Notes under the pieces: generated by a model
Databases searched by the model: none
Told to the model about the DNA's origin: nothing
The model's input: the letters and a program-made list of their open reading frames with translations, nothing else
Source: an uncultured Gammaproteobacteria bacterium
Lineage (GTDB): Bacteria; Pseudomonadota; Gammaproteobacteria; SZUA-140
NCBI GenBank assembly: GCA_945787155.1
Contig: CALZHD010000027.1
Coordinates: 1 to 51,012 of the forward strand
Reading direction: 5' to 3'
DNA: 51,012 nt
Position numbers and translations under genes: made by a program
In this document: positions 27,580 through 38,351 of the stretch, piece by piece
Numbering within the stretch: the stretch's first letter is position 1
Layout of the letters: each line of letters starts with the position of its first letter

Positions 27580-28608
27580 ATGAAACGGTATCAAATCACA
27601 GGGATAATATCGATTGTACTGATGAGTTTCATACACGCCAGCCAGGCAGCTACCATTCAAACGGCTCCGGCCCTGCGTAAAACAGTTGCAAATGAGCGTC
27701 TATTTGATGGGCTTGTTGAAGCAGTTAATAAATCAACCGTTTCATCACAAGTGATGGGGCGCGTCATTAAAATCAATTACGACGTTGATGACTTTGTACC
27801 CAAAGACGCAGTCATCCTGCAGTTTCGTGGTAGCGAGCAGAAGGCCCGCTCAAGTCAGGCTGAAGCCGCTTTACGCGAAGCTCAGGCGCGCAGACAGGAA
27901 GCTGAAGATGAACATCAGCGAATCAGCGACATTTACGAAAAGAAGCTGATCTCCAAAGCAGCGCTGGATAAGGCCGAGGCGTCATTAAAAGCAGCCAGAG
28001 CAAAGCTGGATGCGAGCGAAGCAGCGCTGGATGAGGCCAGGATTCAGGCGGGCTATACGGTTGTTAAGGCACCCTTCAGTGGCTATGTCACCCAGAGACA
28101 TGTTGAAGTCGGTGAATCAGTGAGTATCGGTCAGCCATTGATGACAGGGGTTTCGCTTGAGGCGTTGCGCGTAACAGCGACTATTCCGCAATCTTTGGTC
28201 AACGATGTACGCCAACATGCCACTGCCATAGTGGTGATGCCTGATGGTTCACGCGTTAAGTCTAACACTATTCGTGTTTTTCCTTTTGCTGATGAGCAGG
28301 CCCATACCTTTAAGGTTAGAGTAAATCTTCCGCAGAACGGCCAGCAGCTTTATCCCGGTATGTTTATAAAAATTGCATTGATCACGGGGAATATCAGCCG
28401 TCTTCTAGTGCCAACAGATGCCGTTGTTCATCGTAGTGAATTAACGGCCGTGTACGTGGTTAAGCCAGAGGGAGGCATCAGCTTAAGGCAGATTCGCACT
28501 GGCTGGAAGGACAATGACTCGATCGAAGTGCTGGCGGGCCTGGATGAAGGTGAACAGGTTGCTGTCGATCCGATTGCTGCAGGCATTGCACTCAAGCAGC
28601 AACGTTAA
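27580..28608 (+). CDS. RND efflux periplasmic adaptor (membrane fusion protein)
   Basis: The 342-residue protein has a signal peptide (MKRYQITGIISIVLMSFIHASQAA). A lipoyl/barrel-sandwich part follows (NKSTVSSQVMGRVIKINYDVDDFV), then a coiled-coil hairpin (about 85-145, SSQAEAALREAQARRQEAEDEHQR) and the family signature VVKAPFSGYVTQRHVEVGESV. Start 27580 is preferred because AGGGAG lies 9 nt upstream. It ends 9 bp before the pump gene. It links the pump to an outer-membrane channel, which is not encoded here. Confidence 0.92.
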   Translation: MKRYQITGIISIVLMSFIHASQAATIQTAPALRKTVANERLFDGLVEAVNKSTVSSQVMGRVIKINYDVDDFVPKDAVILQFRGSEQKARSSQAEAALREAQARRQEAEDEHQRISDIYEKKLISKAALDKAEASLKAARAKLDASEAALDEARIQAGYTVVKAPFSGYVTQRHVEVGESVSIGQPLMTGVSLEALRVTATIPQSLVNDVRQHATAIVVMPDGSRVKSNTIRVFPFADEQAHTFKVRVNLPQNGQQLYPGMFIKIALITGNISRLLVPTDAVVHRSELTAVYVVKPEGGISLRQIRTGWKDNDSIEVLAGLDEGEQVAVDPIAAGIALKQQR

Positions 28609-28617
28609 GGCGCCGTC

Positions 28618-31600
28618 ATGAGCAAGGATAAGCTTGGTATCTCTGGCACGATAGCGCAAAAGTTCCTGCGTAATGAATTGACGCCACTGCTGGCACTGGT
28701 TGGCATCTTGTTCGGCATCTTTGCGGTGCTGATGACACCACGCGAAGAAGAGCCGCAAATCGAAGTCACCTTTGCCAATGTCTTTATCCCTTACCCGGGG
28801 GCGACAGCGGTTGAGGTCGAGCATCTGGTGAGCACGCCGGCAGAACAGGTACTGTCAGAAATAAAAGGAGTAGAGCATGTCTATTCTGTTTCACGCCCCG
28901 GCATTGCAGTGCTCACTGTTCAATTCGAAGTCGGCGAAGATCGCACACAAAGTATCGTCAATCTCTACAATCAGGTCTACTCCAATGAAGACTGGCTACC
29001 GCCCGGACTGGGCGTGGGGCGTGCCATCATCAAACCCAAGGGGATCGATGATGTACCGATTGTCAGTCTGACACTATGGACAGAGGATACAACCCGTGCT
29101 GGCTATGAATTGCAACAGGTCGCCAACACGATTGAAGCTGAATTAAAACGAGTGCTCGGCACACGTGATATCTATACCATTGGTGGACCGGAACAGGTGG
29201 TGCATATCCTGCTCGATCCGCAACGCATGGCCGGTTACAACATCGCCTTTGATGAACTACGCGCCACCTTGATGGCCGCCAATGCTACTCGTGAGGCAGG
29301 TGCGCTGGTCAGCAATAATCGCGAGATCGAGATACAGGCTGGCCGCTTTCTGACGTCAGCAACGGAGGTGGCGGCACTGATCATTGGGCTGCATAACGGT
29401 GCACCTGTGTATTTAAGTGATGTCGCAGAAGTCATGCCTGGCCCTGATCAGCCTGAGCAGTTTGTCTGGTTTGGCAGTGGTGCGGCTTCCACGCATAGTA
29501 TCAAGGGTGAGTTTCCGGCCGTCACCATCGCCATTGCTAAACAGCCGGGCACCAATGCTGCCACCATTGCCGATCAGGTGATCGAACGGGTTGAGCAGAT
29601 ACGAGGTGTGTTTATCCCTGACGGCATCGAGGTGACGGTGACGCGTAATTACGGTGCCACCGCCACCGACAAGGCGATGACCCTGATCAAGAAGCTAACC
29701 TTCGCCACCGCCTCGGTGGTGTTGCTGGTCTTTTTTGCACTCGGCAGGCGCGAGGCCCTGATTGTCGGCACCGCCGTTGTCATTACCTTAATGATTACCC
29801 TGTTTGCCTCGTGGGCCTGGGGCTTCACCCTCAATCGCGTCTCGTTGTTTGCACTGATCTTCTCGATTGGCATACTGGTGGATGATGCCATCGTCGTGGT
29901 TGAGAATATTCATCGTCATAAACAGATGAGTGATAAACCGTTGTTGGAGGTGATTCCACTGGCCGTCGACGAAGTGGGCGGACCGACGATTCTGGCAACC
30001 TTTACCGTGATCGCTGCACTGCTGCCGATGGCCTTTGTCTCTGGCCTGATGGGCCCTTACATGAGCCCGATCCCGATCAATGCCAGTATGGGCATGTTCA
30101 TTTCATTGGCGGTGGCTTTTGTTGTCACGCCGTGGTTGACCTACAAGGTCTTCAGCAAGCATGAAGAAAAGGCTGAGCAGCATAAAGCACCGGCCGATAA
30201 TCGCCTGCATCGCCTTTTCAAAGGCATCGTTGGGCCGTTCCTGGCGGGTAAGTCAGGGCGCTCGCGCCGCTGGGGCCTGTTCGCTGCAGTGATGTTGTTG
30301 ATCCTGTTGGCCGTCAGCCTGGTCTTTTTCAAACTGGTCATCCTCAAGATGCTGCCCTTCGACAATAAGTCTGAGTTCCAGGTGATTGTCGACATGCCCG
30401 AAGGAAGCAGTGTCGAACAGACCAATCGAGTGTTACAGGAACTGGCGCAATACATCGCTACCGTACCGGAAGTGACCGACTATCAGATCTATGCAGGGAC
30501 TGCCGCACCGATCAATTTCAATGGCCTGGTACGACAGTACTATCTACGCAGCGGCGCCAATGTCGGCGATATCCAGGTCAATCTGGTACATCGCGCCGAG
30601 CGGGATCGCAAGAGTCATGAGATTGCCCTGTCGGTGCGTGAACCGTTGCAACGGATTGGCGAACGTTTCGGTGCCAATATCAAGATTGTTGAAGTACCGC
30701 CCGGCCCACCGGTGCAGTCGCCATTGGTGGCTGAAATCTATGGTCTCGATTACCAGGGTCAGATTGAGGTTGCCAAACAGGTGCGTGGCATTTTTGAAAC
30801 GAGCGATGAAGTGGTGGATGTAGATGACAGTGTTGAACACCGCGCCCCGCGTCTGATCGTCGAAGTAGATCGGCAGAAAGCGGCACTATTGGGCGTGGCG
30901 CAGCAGACCGTCGTCGCTGCACTAAGCGCCGCGATGGGTGGCGAAGACGTCGGCTACCTGCATGGCACCACTGATAAGTACCCCATGCCGTTACGTGTCG
31001 AACTGCCAACAGCGATGAAGGTCGATACCCATGCCATCCTCGACCTGGAGGTGCGCAGTCAAACAGGGACTTTAGTTCGGTTGTCAGAAATTGTGTCTGT
31101 CATTAATAGCGAACGTGAATACACTATCTATCATAAGGACCTGTTGCCGGTAGTCTTTGTCACTGGTGATGTAGCGGGTACCACTGACAGTCCTCTGTAT
31201 GGCATGTTCGACATCTTAAATACGTTGAATGACACGCGTGTGCATGGCGATAACGTGCTGGATCAAACCCTGTTGAACCAGCCAGCGAACCCCTATCGAT
31301 ACAGCCTTAAGTGGGATGGCGAATGGCAGGTTACCTACGAGACCTTCCGCGACATGGGCATCGCCTACGGTGTTGGCATGATTCTGATCTATCTGCTGGT
31401 GGTGGCCCAGTTCCGATCCTATCTGGTGCCACTCATTATCATGGCGCCGATTCCGTTGACTATCATTGGCGTCATGCCGGGACACGCCCTGTTAGGCGCC
31501 AACTTCACCGCCACCTCGATGATCGGTATGATCGCCCTCGCCGGCATCATCGTGCGCAACTCTATTCTGCTGGTGGATTTTATTAATCACGCTATCACTA

Positions 31601-31869
31601 GCGGCGTACCGTTTGAAGAGGCGGTCATTCGTGCCGGTGCAGTGCGTGCCAAACCGATTGTGTTAACGGGGCTCGCCGCAATGATTGGAGCGTTTTTTAT
31701 TCTTGATGATCCGATCTTTAACGGTCTCGCAATCTCGCTGATCTTCGGCATCTTCGTCTCGACCCTGCTGACGCTGTTAGTGATTCCGGTGATGTATTAT
31801 GCATTTATGCGCAAGATGCAAGCTAAAGCACCTCTAATTCAAGCCACTGATGAGCAGTCAGTGACTTGA
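28618..31869 (+). CDS. RND-family efflux permease
   Basis: The 1083-residue proton-driven inner-membrane pump has twelve predicted helices. The first lies near residues 20-40. The two large periplasmic loops carry docking and pore segments ([22 protein letters not shown]). TM4 holds the paired acidic residues [19 protein letters not shown] that conduct protons. The family is clear but the substrate is not. Although related to the AcrB group, its N-terminal [12 protein letters not shown] pattern belongs to a clade of pumps often lacking a local outer-membrane factor. The gene end overlaps leuA by 31 bp on the opposite strand. Confidence 0.93.
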   Translation: MSKDKLGISGTIAQKFLRNELTPLLALVGILFGIFAVLMTPREEEPQIEVTFANVFIPYPGATAVEVEHLVSTPAEQVLSEIKGVEHVYSVSRPGIAVLTVQFEVGEDRTQSIVNLYNQVYSNEDWLPPGLGVGRAIIKPKGIDDVPIVSLTLWTEDTTRAGYELQQVANTIEAELKRVLGTRDIYTIGGPEQVVHILLDPQRMAGYNIAFDELRATLMAANATREAGALVSNNREIEIQAGRFLTSATEVAALIIGLHNGAPVYLSDVAEVMPGPDQPEQFVWFGSGAASTHSIKGEFPAVTIAIAKQPGTNAATIADQVIERVEQIRGVFIPDGIEVTVTRNYGATATDKAMTLIKKLTFATASVVLLVFFALGRREALIVGTAVVITLMITLFASWAWGFTLNRVSLFALIFSIGILVDDAIVVVENIHRHKQMSDKPLLEVIPLAVDEVGGPTILATFTVIAALLPMAFVSGLMGPYMSPIPINASMGMFISLAVAFVVTPWLTYKVFSKHEEKAEQHKAPADNRLHRLFKGIVGPFLAGKSGRSRRWGLFAAVMLLILLAVSLVFFKLVILKMLPFDNKSEFQVIVDMPEGSSVEQTNRVLQELAQYIATVPEVTDYQIYAGTAAPINFNGLVRQYYLRSGANVGDIQVNLVHRAERDRKSHEIALSVREPLQRIGERFGANIKIVEVPPGPPVQSPLVAEIYGLDYQGQIEVAKQVRGIFETSDEVVDVDDSVEHRAPRLIVEVDRQKAALLGVAQQTVVAALSAAMGGEDVGYLHGTTDKYPMPLRVELPTAMKVDTHAILDLEVRSQTGTLVRLSEIVSVINSEREYTIYHKDLLPVVFVTGDVAGTTDSPLYGMFDILNTLNDTRVHGDNVLDQTLLNQPANPYRYSLKWDGEWQVTYETFRDMGIAYGVGMILIYLLVVAQFRSYLVPLIIMAPIPLTIIGVMPGHALLGANFTATSMIGMIALAGIIVRNSILLVDFINHAITSGVPFEEAVIRAGAVRAKPIVLTGLAAMIGAFFILDDPIFNGLAISLIFGIFVSTLLTLLVIPVMYYAFMRKMQAKAPLIQATDEQSVT

Positions 31870-33548
31870 ACGACACTGCTATACGAACAACCTGGATACG
31901 AACCACTACGATTCAACGCCGAAATCACTGCCTTCAATGAGGCGCTAACGGTATCGTGATCCAACGCAGCACCACTATAACGCCTGCCCGCCACCTCCAG
32001 CTGCACATAGGCGATGGCCTCGGCATCGGTACCCTCATCCAGTGCATGCTCACTGTAGTCGATCACCGTCAGTGGCTGTCCGCTCTGTTGCTGCCACGCA
32101 TCAACAAACGCAGAGATCGCCCCTTCGCCTTTTCCATATAGTGTTTCCGCAACACCCTGTGTATTGATCTGCAGTTCAATCGTATCGCGCGAGCCGTTGT
32201 TATCGAGTTGATAACCGCGCAACATCATTGGCGATTGATCCTGTACAAAGTGATCGATAAAGAGTTGATAAATCGTCTCGCCATCGACCACGCCCCCCTG
32301 CGCCTCACTCACCTGCTGCACCTGCGTGGCGAGCTCACCCTGCACCCAACGCGGCAGGTTGAAGCCGTAGTCACGCTCCAGCACAAAGGCAACACCACCC
32401 TTGCCGGACTGACTGTTAACACGGATGATCGCCTGATAGTCACGCCCCAGATCTTCGGGATCGATGGGCAGATAGGCCACTTGCCACGGTTCGTCACCGC
32501 GCTGCTGACGTAGGCATTTACGAATCGCATCCTGATGACTACCGGAGAAGGCGGTGTAAACGAGTTCGCCGACCCATGGGTGGCGCGGATTGACTGGTAT
32601 TTGCGTACATTCGGTCACCACGCGAATAATCTCATCAGGATTGGAGAGGTCCAAAGCAGGATCGATCCCCTGACTATAGAGATTCATCGCCATCGTGACC
32701 AGATCCATATTCCCAGTGCGCTCACCGTTGCCCATTAATGTCCCTTCAACACGATCGGCGCCGGCCATCACTCCCAGCTCGGCAGCAGCAACGGCACAAC
32801 CGCGATCGTTATGGGTATGCAGCGAGACAATGATGCTGTCGCGACGACTGATGTGGGTACAGAAGTACTCCACCTGATCGGCAAACAGATTAGGTGTACT
32901 CACCTCGACCGTTGCAGGCAGATTGATAATGCATTTATTCACCGGGGTCGGCAGCCACACATCGAGCACCGCCTCACAAACCTCCAGCGCATAATCCATC
33001 TCGGTACTAGTAAAACTCTCCGGTGAATACTGAAACTGCCATTGGGTCTCGGGATAGTTAGCTGCATGTGCCTTCACCCACTGGGCACCTTGCACCGCAA
33101 TGTTGGTGATGCCTTCACGACTCATGCCAAACACGCGTTCACGCTGCACCGTGGAAGTGGAGTTATAGACATGGACAATCGCCTGCCGGACACCTTTCAA
33201 GGCCTCGAAGGTTCTGGTGATCAATGTCTCACGCGCCTGCACTAACACCTGTACCTGCACGTCATCGGGAATCTGATCTTGTTCGATCAACCAGCGCGCA
33301 AAATCATAATCGGCCTGGCTCGCCGCCGGAAACCCAATCTCGATCTGTTTAAAGCCGAGCTTTAACAACAATTCCCACATCACACGTTTCTGCGACACAT
33401 TCATCGGTTCGACCAACGCCTGATTGCCATCGCGCAGATCGACACTCGCCCAGATGGGGGCCTGCTCGATGCGACGCGCTGGCCACTGGCGATTGCTGAT
33501 CGGCACTGCCGGGGCCGCACGATATTTACGATGATTGAAGGTCTTCAC
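31839..33548 (-). CDS. leuA: 2-isopropylmalate synthase (long type)
   Basis: The 569-residue enzyme condenses acetyl-CoA and 2-oxoisovalerate in the first step of leucine synthesis. The TIM-barrel part has [29 protein letters not shown] and the metal motif HTHNDRG. A C-terminal LeuA dimer/allosteric domain follows ([16 protein letters not shown] ... [20 protein letters not shown]). Start GTG 33548 is chosen because AGGAG lies 6 nt before it and the protein then begins [10 protein letters not shown], as in the family. It is divergent from an Lrp-type regulator, with a palindromic site between. No other leu genes adjoin it. Confidence 0.95.
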   Translation of the reverse strand: MKTFNHRKYRAAPAVPISNRQWPARRIEQAPIWASVDLRDGNQALVEPMNVSQKRVMWELLLKLGFKQIEIGFPAASQADYDFARWLIEQDQIPDDVQVQVLVQARETLITRTFEALKGVRQAIVHVYNSTSTVQRERVFGMSREGITNIAVQGAQWVKAHAANYPETQWQFQYSPESFTSTEMDYALEVCEAVLDVWLPTPVNKCIINLPATVEVSTPNLFADQVEYFCTHISRRDSIIVSLHTHNDRGCAVAAAELGVMAGADRVEGTLMGNGERTGNMDLVTMAMNLYSQGIDPALDLSNPDEIIRVVTECTQIPVNPRHPWVGELVYTAFSGSHQDAIRKCLRQQRGDEPWQVAYLPIDPEDLGRDYQAIIRVNSQSGKGGVAFVLERDYGFNLPRWVQGELATQVQQVSEAQGGVVDGETIYQLFIDHFVQDQSPMMLRGYQLDNNGSRDTIELQINTQGVAETLYGKGEGAISAFVDAWQQQSGQPLTVIDYSEHALDEGTDAEAIAYVQLEVAGRRYSGAALDHDTVSASLKAVISALNRSGSYPGCSYSSVVQVTDCSSVA

Positions 33549-33691
33549 TGTCAACTCCTGCTGTTTAATTAGCGCCTGTTCTGGCTTGAGCAGAAAATGC
33601 ACCTAAAAATAGAAACAGGACAATAATAAACCAGATAACACGCCATTATCTTGCTAACATTGCCAATATTAATTATTATATAGCAATATTA

Positions 33692-33717
33692 TTTCAATAT
33701 AATCCAGTATATTGAAA
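33692..33717. promoter_or_regulatory. Palindromic operator between leuA and the Lrp-type gene
   Basis: TTTCAATATA-ATCCAG-TATATTGAAA is a perfect 10-bp inverted repeat. Additional CAATAT half-sites (33664 and 33684) lie to its left, spaced roughly by helical turns. It sits between the divergent leuA and regulator starts, the position expected for an Lrp-family binding array. Confidence 0.65.
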
Positions 33718-33752
33718 CGCAGCTAGCATTTTAAACAAATTAGAGCAAAGCC

Positions 33753-34223
33753 ATGCCCTTAGACCGTTACGACCGAAAGATTCTGAAGATCCTGCAACAG
33801 GATGGCCATATCAGCAATCAGACACTCTCCGAACGGATCGGTCTCTCCCCCTCACCTTGCCTACGCCGCGTCAAGGCGCTGGAAGAGAGTGGTATGATCG
33901 AAGGCTACCGCGCATTGGTCAATGCCAAACAACTGGGGCTGTCGCTAATGGCATTGATTCATATCTCGATGGACCAACACACCCCGGAACGCTTCGCCAA
34001 TTTTGAAAAAAAGATCAGTGAACTCGACGAGGTACTGGAATGCCTGCTGATCACCGGTCAGGCCGCTGACTATCAGCTTAAGGTGATCGTAAAAGACATG
34101 GACGCCTTTCAGATGCTACTGCTTAACAAGATCACCCGCATCAAAGGGGTCAGCGGCGTGCACTCGAGTTTTGTACTACGCAGAGTAGTAGACAGAACAA
34201 CATTGCCCATCGAGGAGCATTAA
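33753..34223 (+). CDS. Lrp/AsnC-family transcriptional regulator
   Basis: The 156-residue protein has the N-terminal winged HTH of the family (LDRYDRKILKILQQDGHISNQTLSERIGLSPSPCLRRVKALEESGMI). A C-terminal RAM ligand domain follows (ALIHISMD ... VLECLLITGQAADYQLKVIVKDMDAFQMLLLNKI). It probably responds to an amino acid. Leucine would be logical because the gene is divergent from leuA (inference). It is in an operon with the mutarotase, 1 nt downstream. Confidence 0.93.
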   Translation: MPLDRYDRKILKILQQDGHISNQTLSERIGLSPSPCLRRVKALEESGMIEGYRALVNAKQLGLSLMALIHISMDQHTPERFANFEKKISELDEVLECLLITGQAADYQLKVIVKDMDAFQMLLLNKITRIKGVSGVHSSFVLRRVVDRTTLPIEEH

Positions 34224-34224
34224 G

Positions 34225-35130
34225 ATGAATAATTTGACTGATTTGAACAATCAATTTGGTATCGGCACTGAACTGGTTTTTGAAACAGCCTTAGGCGGAC
34301 AGACCATCGCCACCATCAATAACGAACAGGCCCGCGCCTCCATCGCATTACAGGGTGGACACCTGATGACATGGGAACCTGTTGGGACTGCGCCGGTGAT
34401 CTGGCTCTCCCCCGCTGCCAACCTCACGCCGGGCAAGTCGATTCGCGGTGGCGTACCGATCTGCTGGCCCTGGTTCGGTGCGCATGCCACACACGCTGAC
34501 TTTCCCGCCCACGGCTTTGCCCGCACCACCCACTGGGATGTCATCGATAGTACCAGCCTGCCCGATGGGGTAACACAGATTACACTTGAGCTCGCTCCCG
34601 CCAATATGCCTGCGCTACAGTGGCCTCATCCAACAGCAGTAAGATGCCAGATCACTGTCGGTAAAACATTGACAATAGAGTTGATCACCCACAATACCGG
34701 CCAGACTGAGATCACCATCAGCGAGGCACTCCACACCTACTTTGCGGTCAGTGATGTACGAGACATCAGCATCGAAGGCCTGGATGGCTGTCATTATCTG
34801 GACAAAGTAGATGGGATGCAAAAGAAACAGCAGACAGGCAATATCACTTTCGCCAGCGAGGTTGATCGCGTCTACATCGACACCGAGGCCGACTGCGTCA
34901 TCCGCGATTCAGCATTATCACGTCAAATTCGCATCCGCAAAACAGGCAGTCACTCAACCGTGGTGTGGAATCCATGGATTGATAAAGCGACACAGATGGG
35001 CGATCTTGGAGAAGATGGCTACCTGCGCATGGTCTGTGTCGAAAGTGCGAATGCGGCAAAGAACAGTGTCACCATCCAATCGGGGAATGAACACCGTCTG
35101 ATGGTTAACTACAGTCTTGAAACAATATAA
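34225..35130 (+). CDS. D-hexose-6-phosphate mutarotase (YeaD-like aldose 1-epimerase)
   Basis: The 301-residue protein has the family's beta-supersandwich with ALQGGHLMTWEP, GVPICWPWFGAH, ADFPAHGFARTTHW (catalytic His) and ALHTYFAVSDVRD. FNPW-type WNPWIDKATQMGDLG contains the acid region. It interconverts anomers of glucose-6-phosphate or similar sugars. Its start is 1 nt after the regulator stop, with GAGGAG inside the regulator's end. Confidence 0.93.
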   Translation: MNNLTDLNNQFGIGTELVFETALGGQTIATINNEQARASIALQGGHLMTWEPVGTAPVIWLSPAANLTPGKSIRGGVPICWPWFGAHATHADFPAHGFARTTHWDVIDSTSLPDGVTQITLELAPANMPALQWPHPTAVRCQITVGKTLTIELITHNTGQTEITISEALHTYFAVSDVRDISIEGLDGCHYLDKVDGMQKKQQTGNITFASEVDRVYIDTEADCVIRDSALSRQIRIRKTGSHSTVVWNPWIDKATQMGDLGEDGYLRMVCVESANAAKNSVTIQSGNEHRLMVNYSLETI

Positions 35131-35141
35131 CGAAGCACCGA

Positions 35142-35404
35142 TCAGATCGCTCTTACCTTTCCCGGCGAGACCTCAAACATCTTCTTAAATGCGCGTGAAA
35201 AGGCCGCCTCTGAGCAATAACCCATACGTTCAGCAACTGCCGCAACTGCTTCGCCACTTTGCAACTGATCCCACGCGAGCTGCATGCGCCACACACCTTG
35301 GCGTTGTGGTAGATCGCCACATCGAGTTTAAGCAGCTGCATCACCTCGGAGAGAGGGCCAAGTCCGTACCCGGGAGCATAATTAACAGCTTTTTAATCAT
35401 TCAT
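35142..35404 (-). pseudogene. AraC-family regulator remnant (cupin end fused out of frame to HTH)
   Basis: Two pieces of an AraC protein survive. The 5' part, from ATG 35404, reads MND, a TAA stop, then KAVNYAPGYGLGPLSEVMQ and KLDVAIYHNAKVCG, the start of an AraC cupin_6 domain. The 3' part, in another frame, reads RMQLAWDQLQSGEAVAAVAE and FSRAFKKMFEVSPGKVR, the second HTH. About 180 residues between them are missing. The internal deletion, frame shift and early stop make it dead. It is divergent from the AhpD-like gene, which it may once have regulated. Confidence 0.8.
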
Positions 35405-35463
35405 CGTTCGGATTATAGCGCGTAAACTGTAATTCTCAACTCAACAACCGACAGGATATCGCC

Positions 35464-36003
35464 ATGAGCCAGTTTACTTTTCACACCCAGGAAAATACCA
35501 CAGGAAAAACAAAGGCGTTACTGCAAGGCATTGAGCAAGATTATGGATTCGTGCCCAATCTGTTTGCCTATATGGCAGAGGCCCCTACCACTATTGAAGC
35601 CTATCTAGCGATAAACGAACTGGTGGCGAAGGGCTCTTTGTCACCAGCGCAACAACAGGTCGCTCTGCTCGCCGCGAGTGTTGAAAACGAATGTGATTTT
35701 TGCATCACAGCACATCGCGCAATGGGTAAGCTGAATAAATCCAATCAACAAACCCTGGATGCGCTACATAGTAATACTGAGATTGATGATAGCAGTGACC
35801 GCGCGCTAGCCAGCTACGTCAGGAAAGTAGTAAAGCAGCGAGGTGACATGAGTGATGAGGATATCAAGACATTTCTCGATGCAGGATTTACCAGACAACA
35901 GCTAATGGAAGTGGTCTTGATTGTTTCCATCAAGACACTCTCTAATTACATCAACCACGTTACTAGACCGGAGCCAAACAAAGAGTTGCTGGAGATGTTG
36001 TAA
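35464..36003 (+). CDS. Carboxymuconolactone decarboxylase/AhpD-like protein
   Basis: The 179-residue protein has the AhpD redox motif ENECDFCITAHRAM (E-x3-C-x2-C-x3-H), so peroxidase or disulfide-reductase chemistry is plausible. An N-terminal NLFAYMAEAPTTIEAYLAINE block matches the CMD family, which is mostly helical. It is a single gene next to the AraC remnant. The function is assigned by family only. Confidence 0.9.
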   Translation: MSQFTFHTQENTTGKTKALLQGIEQDYGFVPNLFAYMAEAPTTIEAYLAINELVAKGSLSPAQQQVALLAASVENECDFCITAHRAMGKLNKSNQQTLDALHSNTEIDDSSDRALASYVRKVVKQRGDMSDEDIKTFLDAGFTRQQLMEVVLIVSIKTLSNYINHVTRPEPNKELLEML

Positions 36004-36018
36004 TTATTGGCTGTAGCC

Positions 36019-36054
36019 ATTTGTCGTCATTCCGATTCCGGGATGACGACAAAT
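36019..36054. terminator. Bidirectional hairpin terminator
   Basis: Arms ATTTGTCGTCATTCC and GGGATGACGACAAAT (15 pairs including one G-U) enclose a 6-nt loop between the convergent AhpD-like and PhnA-like genes. A-rich and T-rich flanks lie on both sides. The GTCATTCC...GGATGAC core is also seen in dispersed intergenic repeats of many proteobacteria. Confidence 0.75.
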
Positions 36055-36072
36055 AAATTAACCAGTAACTTC

Positions 36073-36648
36073 CTAACTCGCCTTCTTCAAAAACCTGGTC
36101 AACAACACAATCCGCACACCGTTAACACGCCCTTCAATCTGATCCGGCTTTCCGGTCAGCGAGATATTGCGTACGGTGGTACCACGTTTAGCAGTAAAAC
36201 CTGCCCCTTTAACATCGAGATCTTTGATCAGCGTAACTGAATCACCCGCTTGAAAAACTGTACCATTGCTATCGAGTGTCGGCGCGCTGTCATCATCACT
36301 GCTGCTACTTCCGGTCTCTGCCCACTGCAAGGTCTCATCATCGAGATACAGCATGTCGAGCAGGTCATGCGCCCATCCTTCTGATGAAAGTCGCTTAAGC
36401 ATCCGCCAGGCCATTACTTTAACCGCCGGCACTTCGCTCCACATACTGCTGTTGAGGCAGTGCCAGTGATTGACATCTATGGTATCAGGATTGTTAATCT
36501 GACCATGGCAAACATCACAGACCATGATGCTACTTTCAGCACCCGATATATCCACAGGCAGTACTTCATAAACAGTCAGGTTTGAATCAGAAGTACATAG
36601 TTCACACTTTGAATCACAGCGTTGCAGAAGGGTTTGTTCGATAGTCAT
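36073..36648 (-). CDS. PhnA-domain protein
   Basis: The 191-residue protein has an N-terminal zinc ribbon with CELC and CDVC. A helical middle follows (WRMLKRLSSEGWAHDLLDMLYLD) with a Ser/Asp-rich linker, and the C-terminal PhnA SH3-like domain (GDSVTLIKDLDVKGAG, KRGTTVRNI, RVNGVRIVLLTRFLKK). PhnA proteins were named for phosphonate genes, but their biochemical role is unclear. No phn genes adjoin it. Confidence 0.9.
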   Translation of the reverse strand: MTIEQTLLQRCDSKCELCTSDSNLTVYEVLPVDISGAESSIMVCDVCHGQINNPDTIDVNHWHCLNSSMWSEVPAVKVMAWRMLKRLSSEGWAHDLLDMLYLDDETLQWAETGSSSSDDDSAPTLDSNGTVFQAGDSVTLIKDLDVKGAGFTAKRGTTVRNISLTGKPDQIEGRVNGVRIVLLTRFLKKAS

Positions 36649-36679
36649 ACAGCGATATTCCTCATTTCAGAGCGCGGCA

Positions 36680-36793
36680 TTATGCCTTTATTGTCGGGTA
36701 AAAGAGAGCCAGGCTATCGACTAACAGATAATCAGCAGGCAACTTGATATGTTTCGAAAGTGCCTTTAGCTGGGCCGTTATTTCTTCAGACAT
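36680..36793 (-). CDS. Short open frame, possible gene remnant
   Basis: The minus strand encodes 37 residues from ATG 36793 (MSEEITAQLKALSKHIKLP, then YLLVDSLALFYPTIKA). The frame extends upstream without ATG by 14 codons to a TAG. The composition is protein-like, but no ribosome site is seen. It may be a small gene or the tail of a decayed one; I do not recognise it. Confidence 0.25.
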   Translation of the reverse strand: MSEEITAQLKALSKHIKLPADYLLVDSLALFYPTIKA

Positions 36794-36866
36794 AACGGCG
36801 ATGGTAGCGTCCGATGATATCTTTTCGTTGACCTTCTACCATCGCTAACGGCTGCCATCGAAAGCG

Positions 36867-38210
36867 CTAATCATCGGAGGCGAGACGACGTAGTCTTCGC
36901 ACGGCGACAAAAACAATTCCCAACACAATCGGGATAGCAATACCGGTTGAAATTTCGACATTGAGCGGAAGACCGCCAGATTCGAGCGCTTTCAATGCAT
37001 AGCCAGTAATTCCAAGCAGGTAGTAACTCAATACCACAACGGATAGCCCCTCAACGGTCTGTTGCATACGCAACTGGAGCTTGGCACGTTTATCCATAGA
37101 TGCGAGTAGATCACGCGTCTGCCCTTCCATGGTGATATCGACCCGTGTACGCAGCAGTGCCGAAGCGCGCGCCACACGTGTCGACAAAAGTTCAAGATTG
37201 CTGTTAACTGAAGCACAGGTTGCCATTGCCGGCGATAAACGCTGTTCAATAAATTCATGAAACATCTGTAAACCCTGGATACGCTGCTCGCGCATTTCGG
37301 TCACACGCATCTTTACAATATTGTAGTAGGCCGCCGAGGCGTTGAAGCGCTGATTGGTCGCCGCCGAGATACGTTCGATCTCTGCCGCCAATAGAGTCAG
37401 ATCATCCAGTAGTCCCTGTTCATCTTCATGGCTTTGAAAACCACAGTTATTGTTGGTCAGTTCGGCAAGCTTCGCATCAAAACGAGCCAGTTGAGGCAGA
37501 TACTCGCGTGCTGTCGCCACCGGAAGCAACGCTAACATGCGATAGGTTTCAATCTCCAACAGGCGTTGGACAAGACGTCCCGCCTGCCTTCTTCGCAGGT
37601 CAACATCCTGAATCAGGATGCGAGCAAAACCATCGGCGTGTATCTTGTTATCCGTCCAGACAATGGCACTGCCCGCCACTACCTTTGCGCCAATCACTGT
37701 ATTGGAGGCAAACAGCGTGGAGAGCTCTTCAAGTGTACGATGTGGTCTCGATTTATGTTCAATCGCCAGATGCGTCGCCGCGATGATCTCACCCGGTAGA
37801 CTTTCCAGCCACTCCTTAGGGACATGTTTAATAGCGGTCTCGGCAAACGGCACCTCAAATGGCATCTTAATAAAAAAGGTATACATTGAGAATTCAGTAT
37901 GGCGCTCCCATGTTAAGTGGAACGAGCTAAACTGCGCACTAAAATGACGGGCATCCGCAGCAGGAGGACTTACGCTGTAACGCTCACACAACTGCACAAT
38001 CAGCCGCAATTCATCGACCACCACGTCACTGTCAGAAAGCAACGCCAACTGCGACACCTGCATTGGCGCCTTCAATAACTCATGAGGTCTGGCATGAAGT
38101 TCATTGTGGAGTTTTATCCGCCGTGAATACTCGCTGATCCCAGAAACGCTGCTACGCAACGGTTCCAGTTCTTTCAAGACAGCCTGTGACCCAGAAACCT
38201 CATCAATCAT
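36867..38210 (-). CDS. DUF3422 membrane protein
   Basis: The 447-residue protein has the DUF3422 start LHNELHARPHELLKAPMQVSQLALLSD, a soluble N-terminal domain and long helices (about 215-390, many Arg/Glu/Leu). Two C-terminal membrane helices follow (VEGLSVVVLSYYLLGITGYALKAL and ISTGIAIPIVLGIVFVAVRRL). The function is unknown. It is a single gene, with an AT-rich leader upstream. Confidence 0.92.
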   Translation of the reverse strand: MIDEVSGSQAVLKELEPLRSSVSGISEYSRRIKLHNELHARPHELLKAPMQVSQLALLSDSDVVVDELRLIVQLCERYSVSPPAADARHFSAQFSSFHLTWERHTEFSMYTFFIKMPFEVPFAETAIKHVPKEWLESLPGEIIAATHLAIEHKSRPHRTLEELSTLFASNTVIGAKVVAGSAIVWTDNKIHADGFARILIQDVDLRRRQAGRLVQRLLEIETYRMLALLPVATAREYLPQLARFDAKLAELTNNNCGFQSHEDEQGLLDDLTLLAAEIERISAATNQRFNASAAYYNIVKMRVTEMREQRIQGLQMFHEFIEQRLSPAMATCASVNSNLELLSTRVARASALLRTRVDITMEGQTRDLLASMDKRAKLQLRMQQTVEGLSVVVLSYYLLGITGYALKALESGGLPLNVEISTGIAIPIVLGIVFVAVRRLRRLASDD

Positions 38211-38351
38211 TTTTGACTATAACCTTTTAACAAATAAAACAAATTCAGCTTATAAGCTAACATACCGAGACACCTTAAATATAGAACAAAATCATGGCAA
38301 TATTCTTACGCACAAAAATTCACAATCCAGCCCCCCCTGACACTAAAGAAG

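Noticed and set aside
30680-31009. Long antisense frames inside the RND pump gene
   Set aside because: These are shadows of the codon pattern of the pump; no start signals or family similarity.
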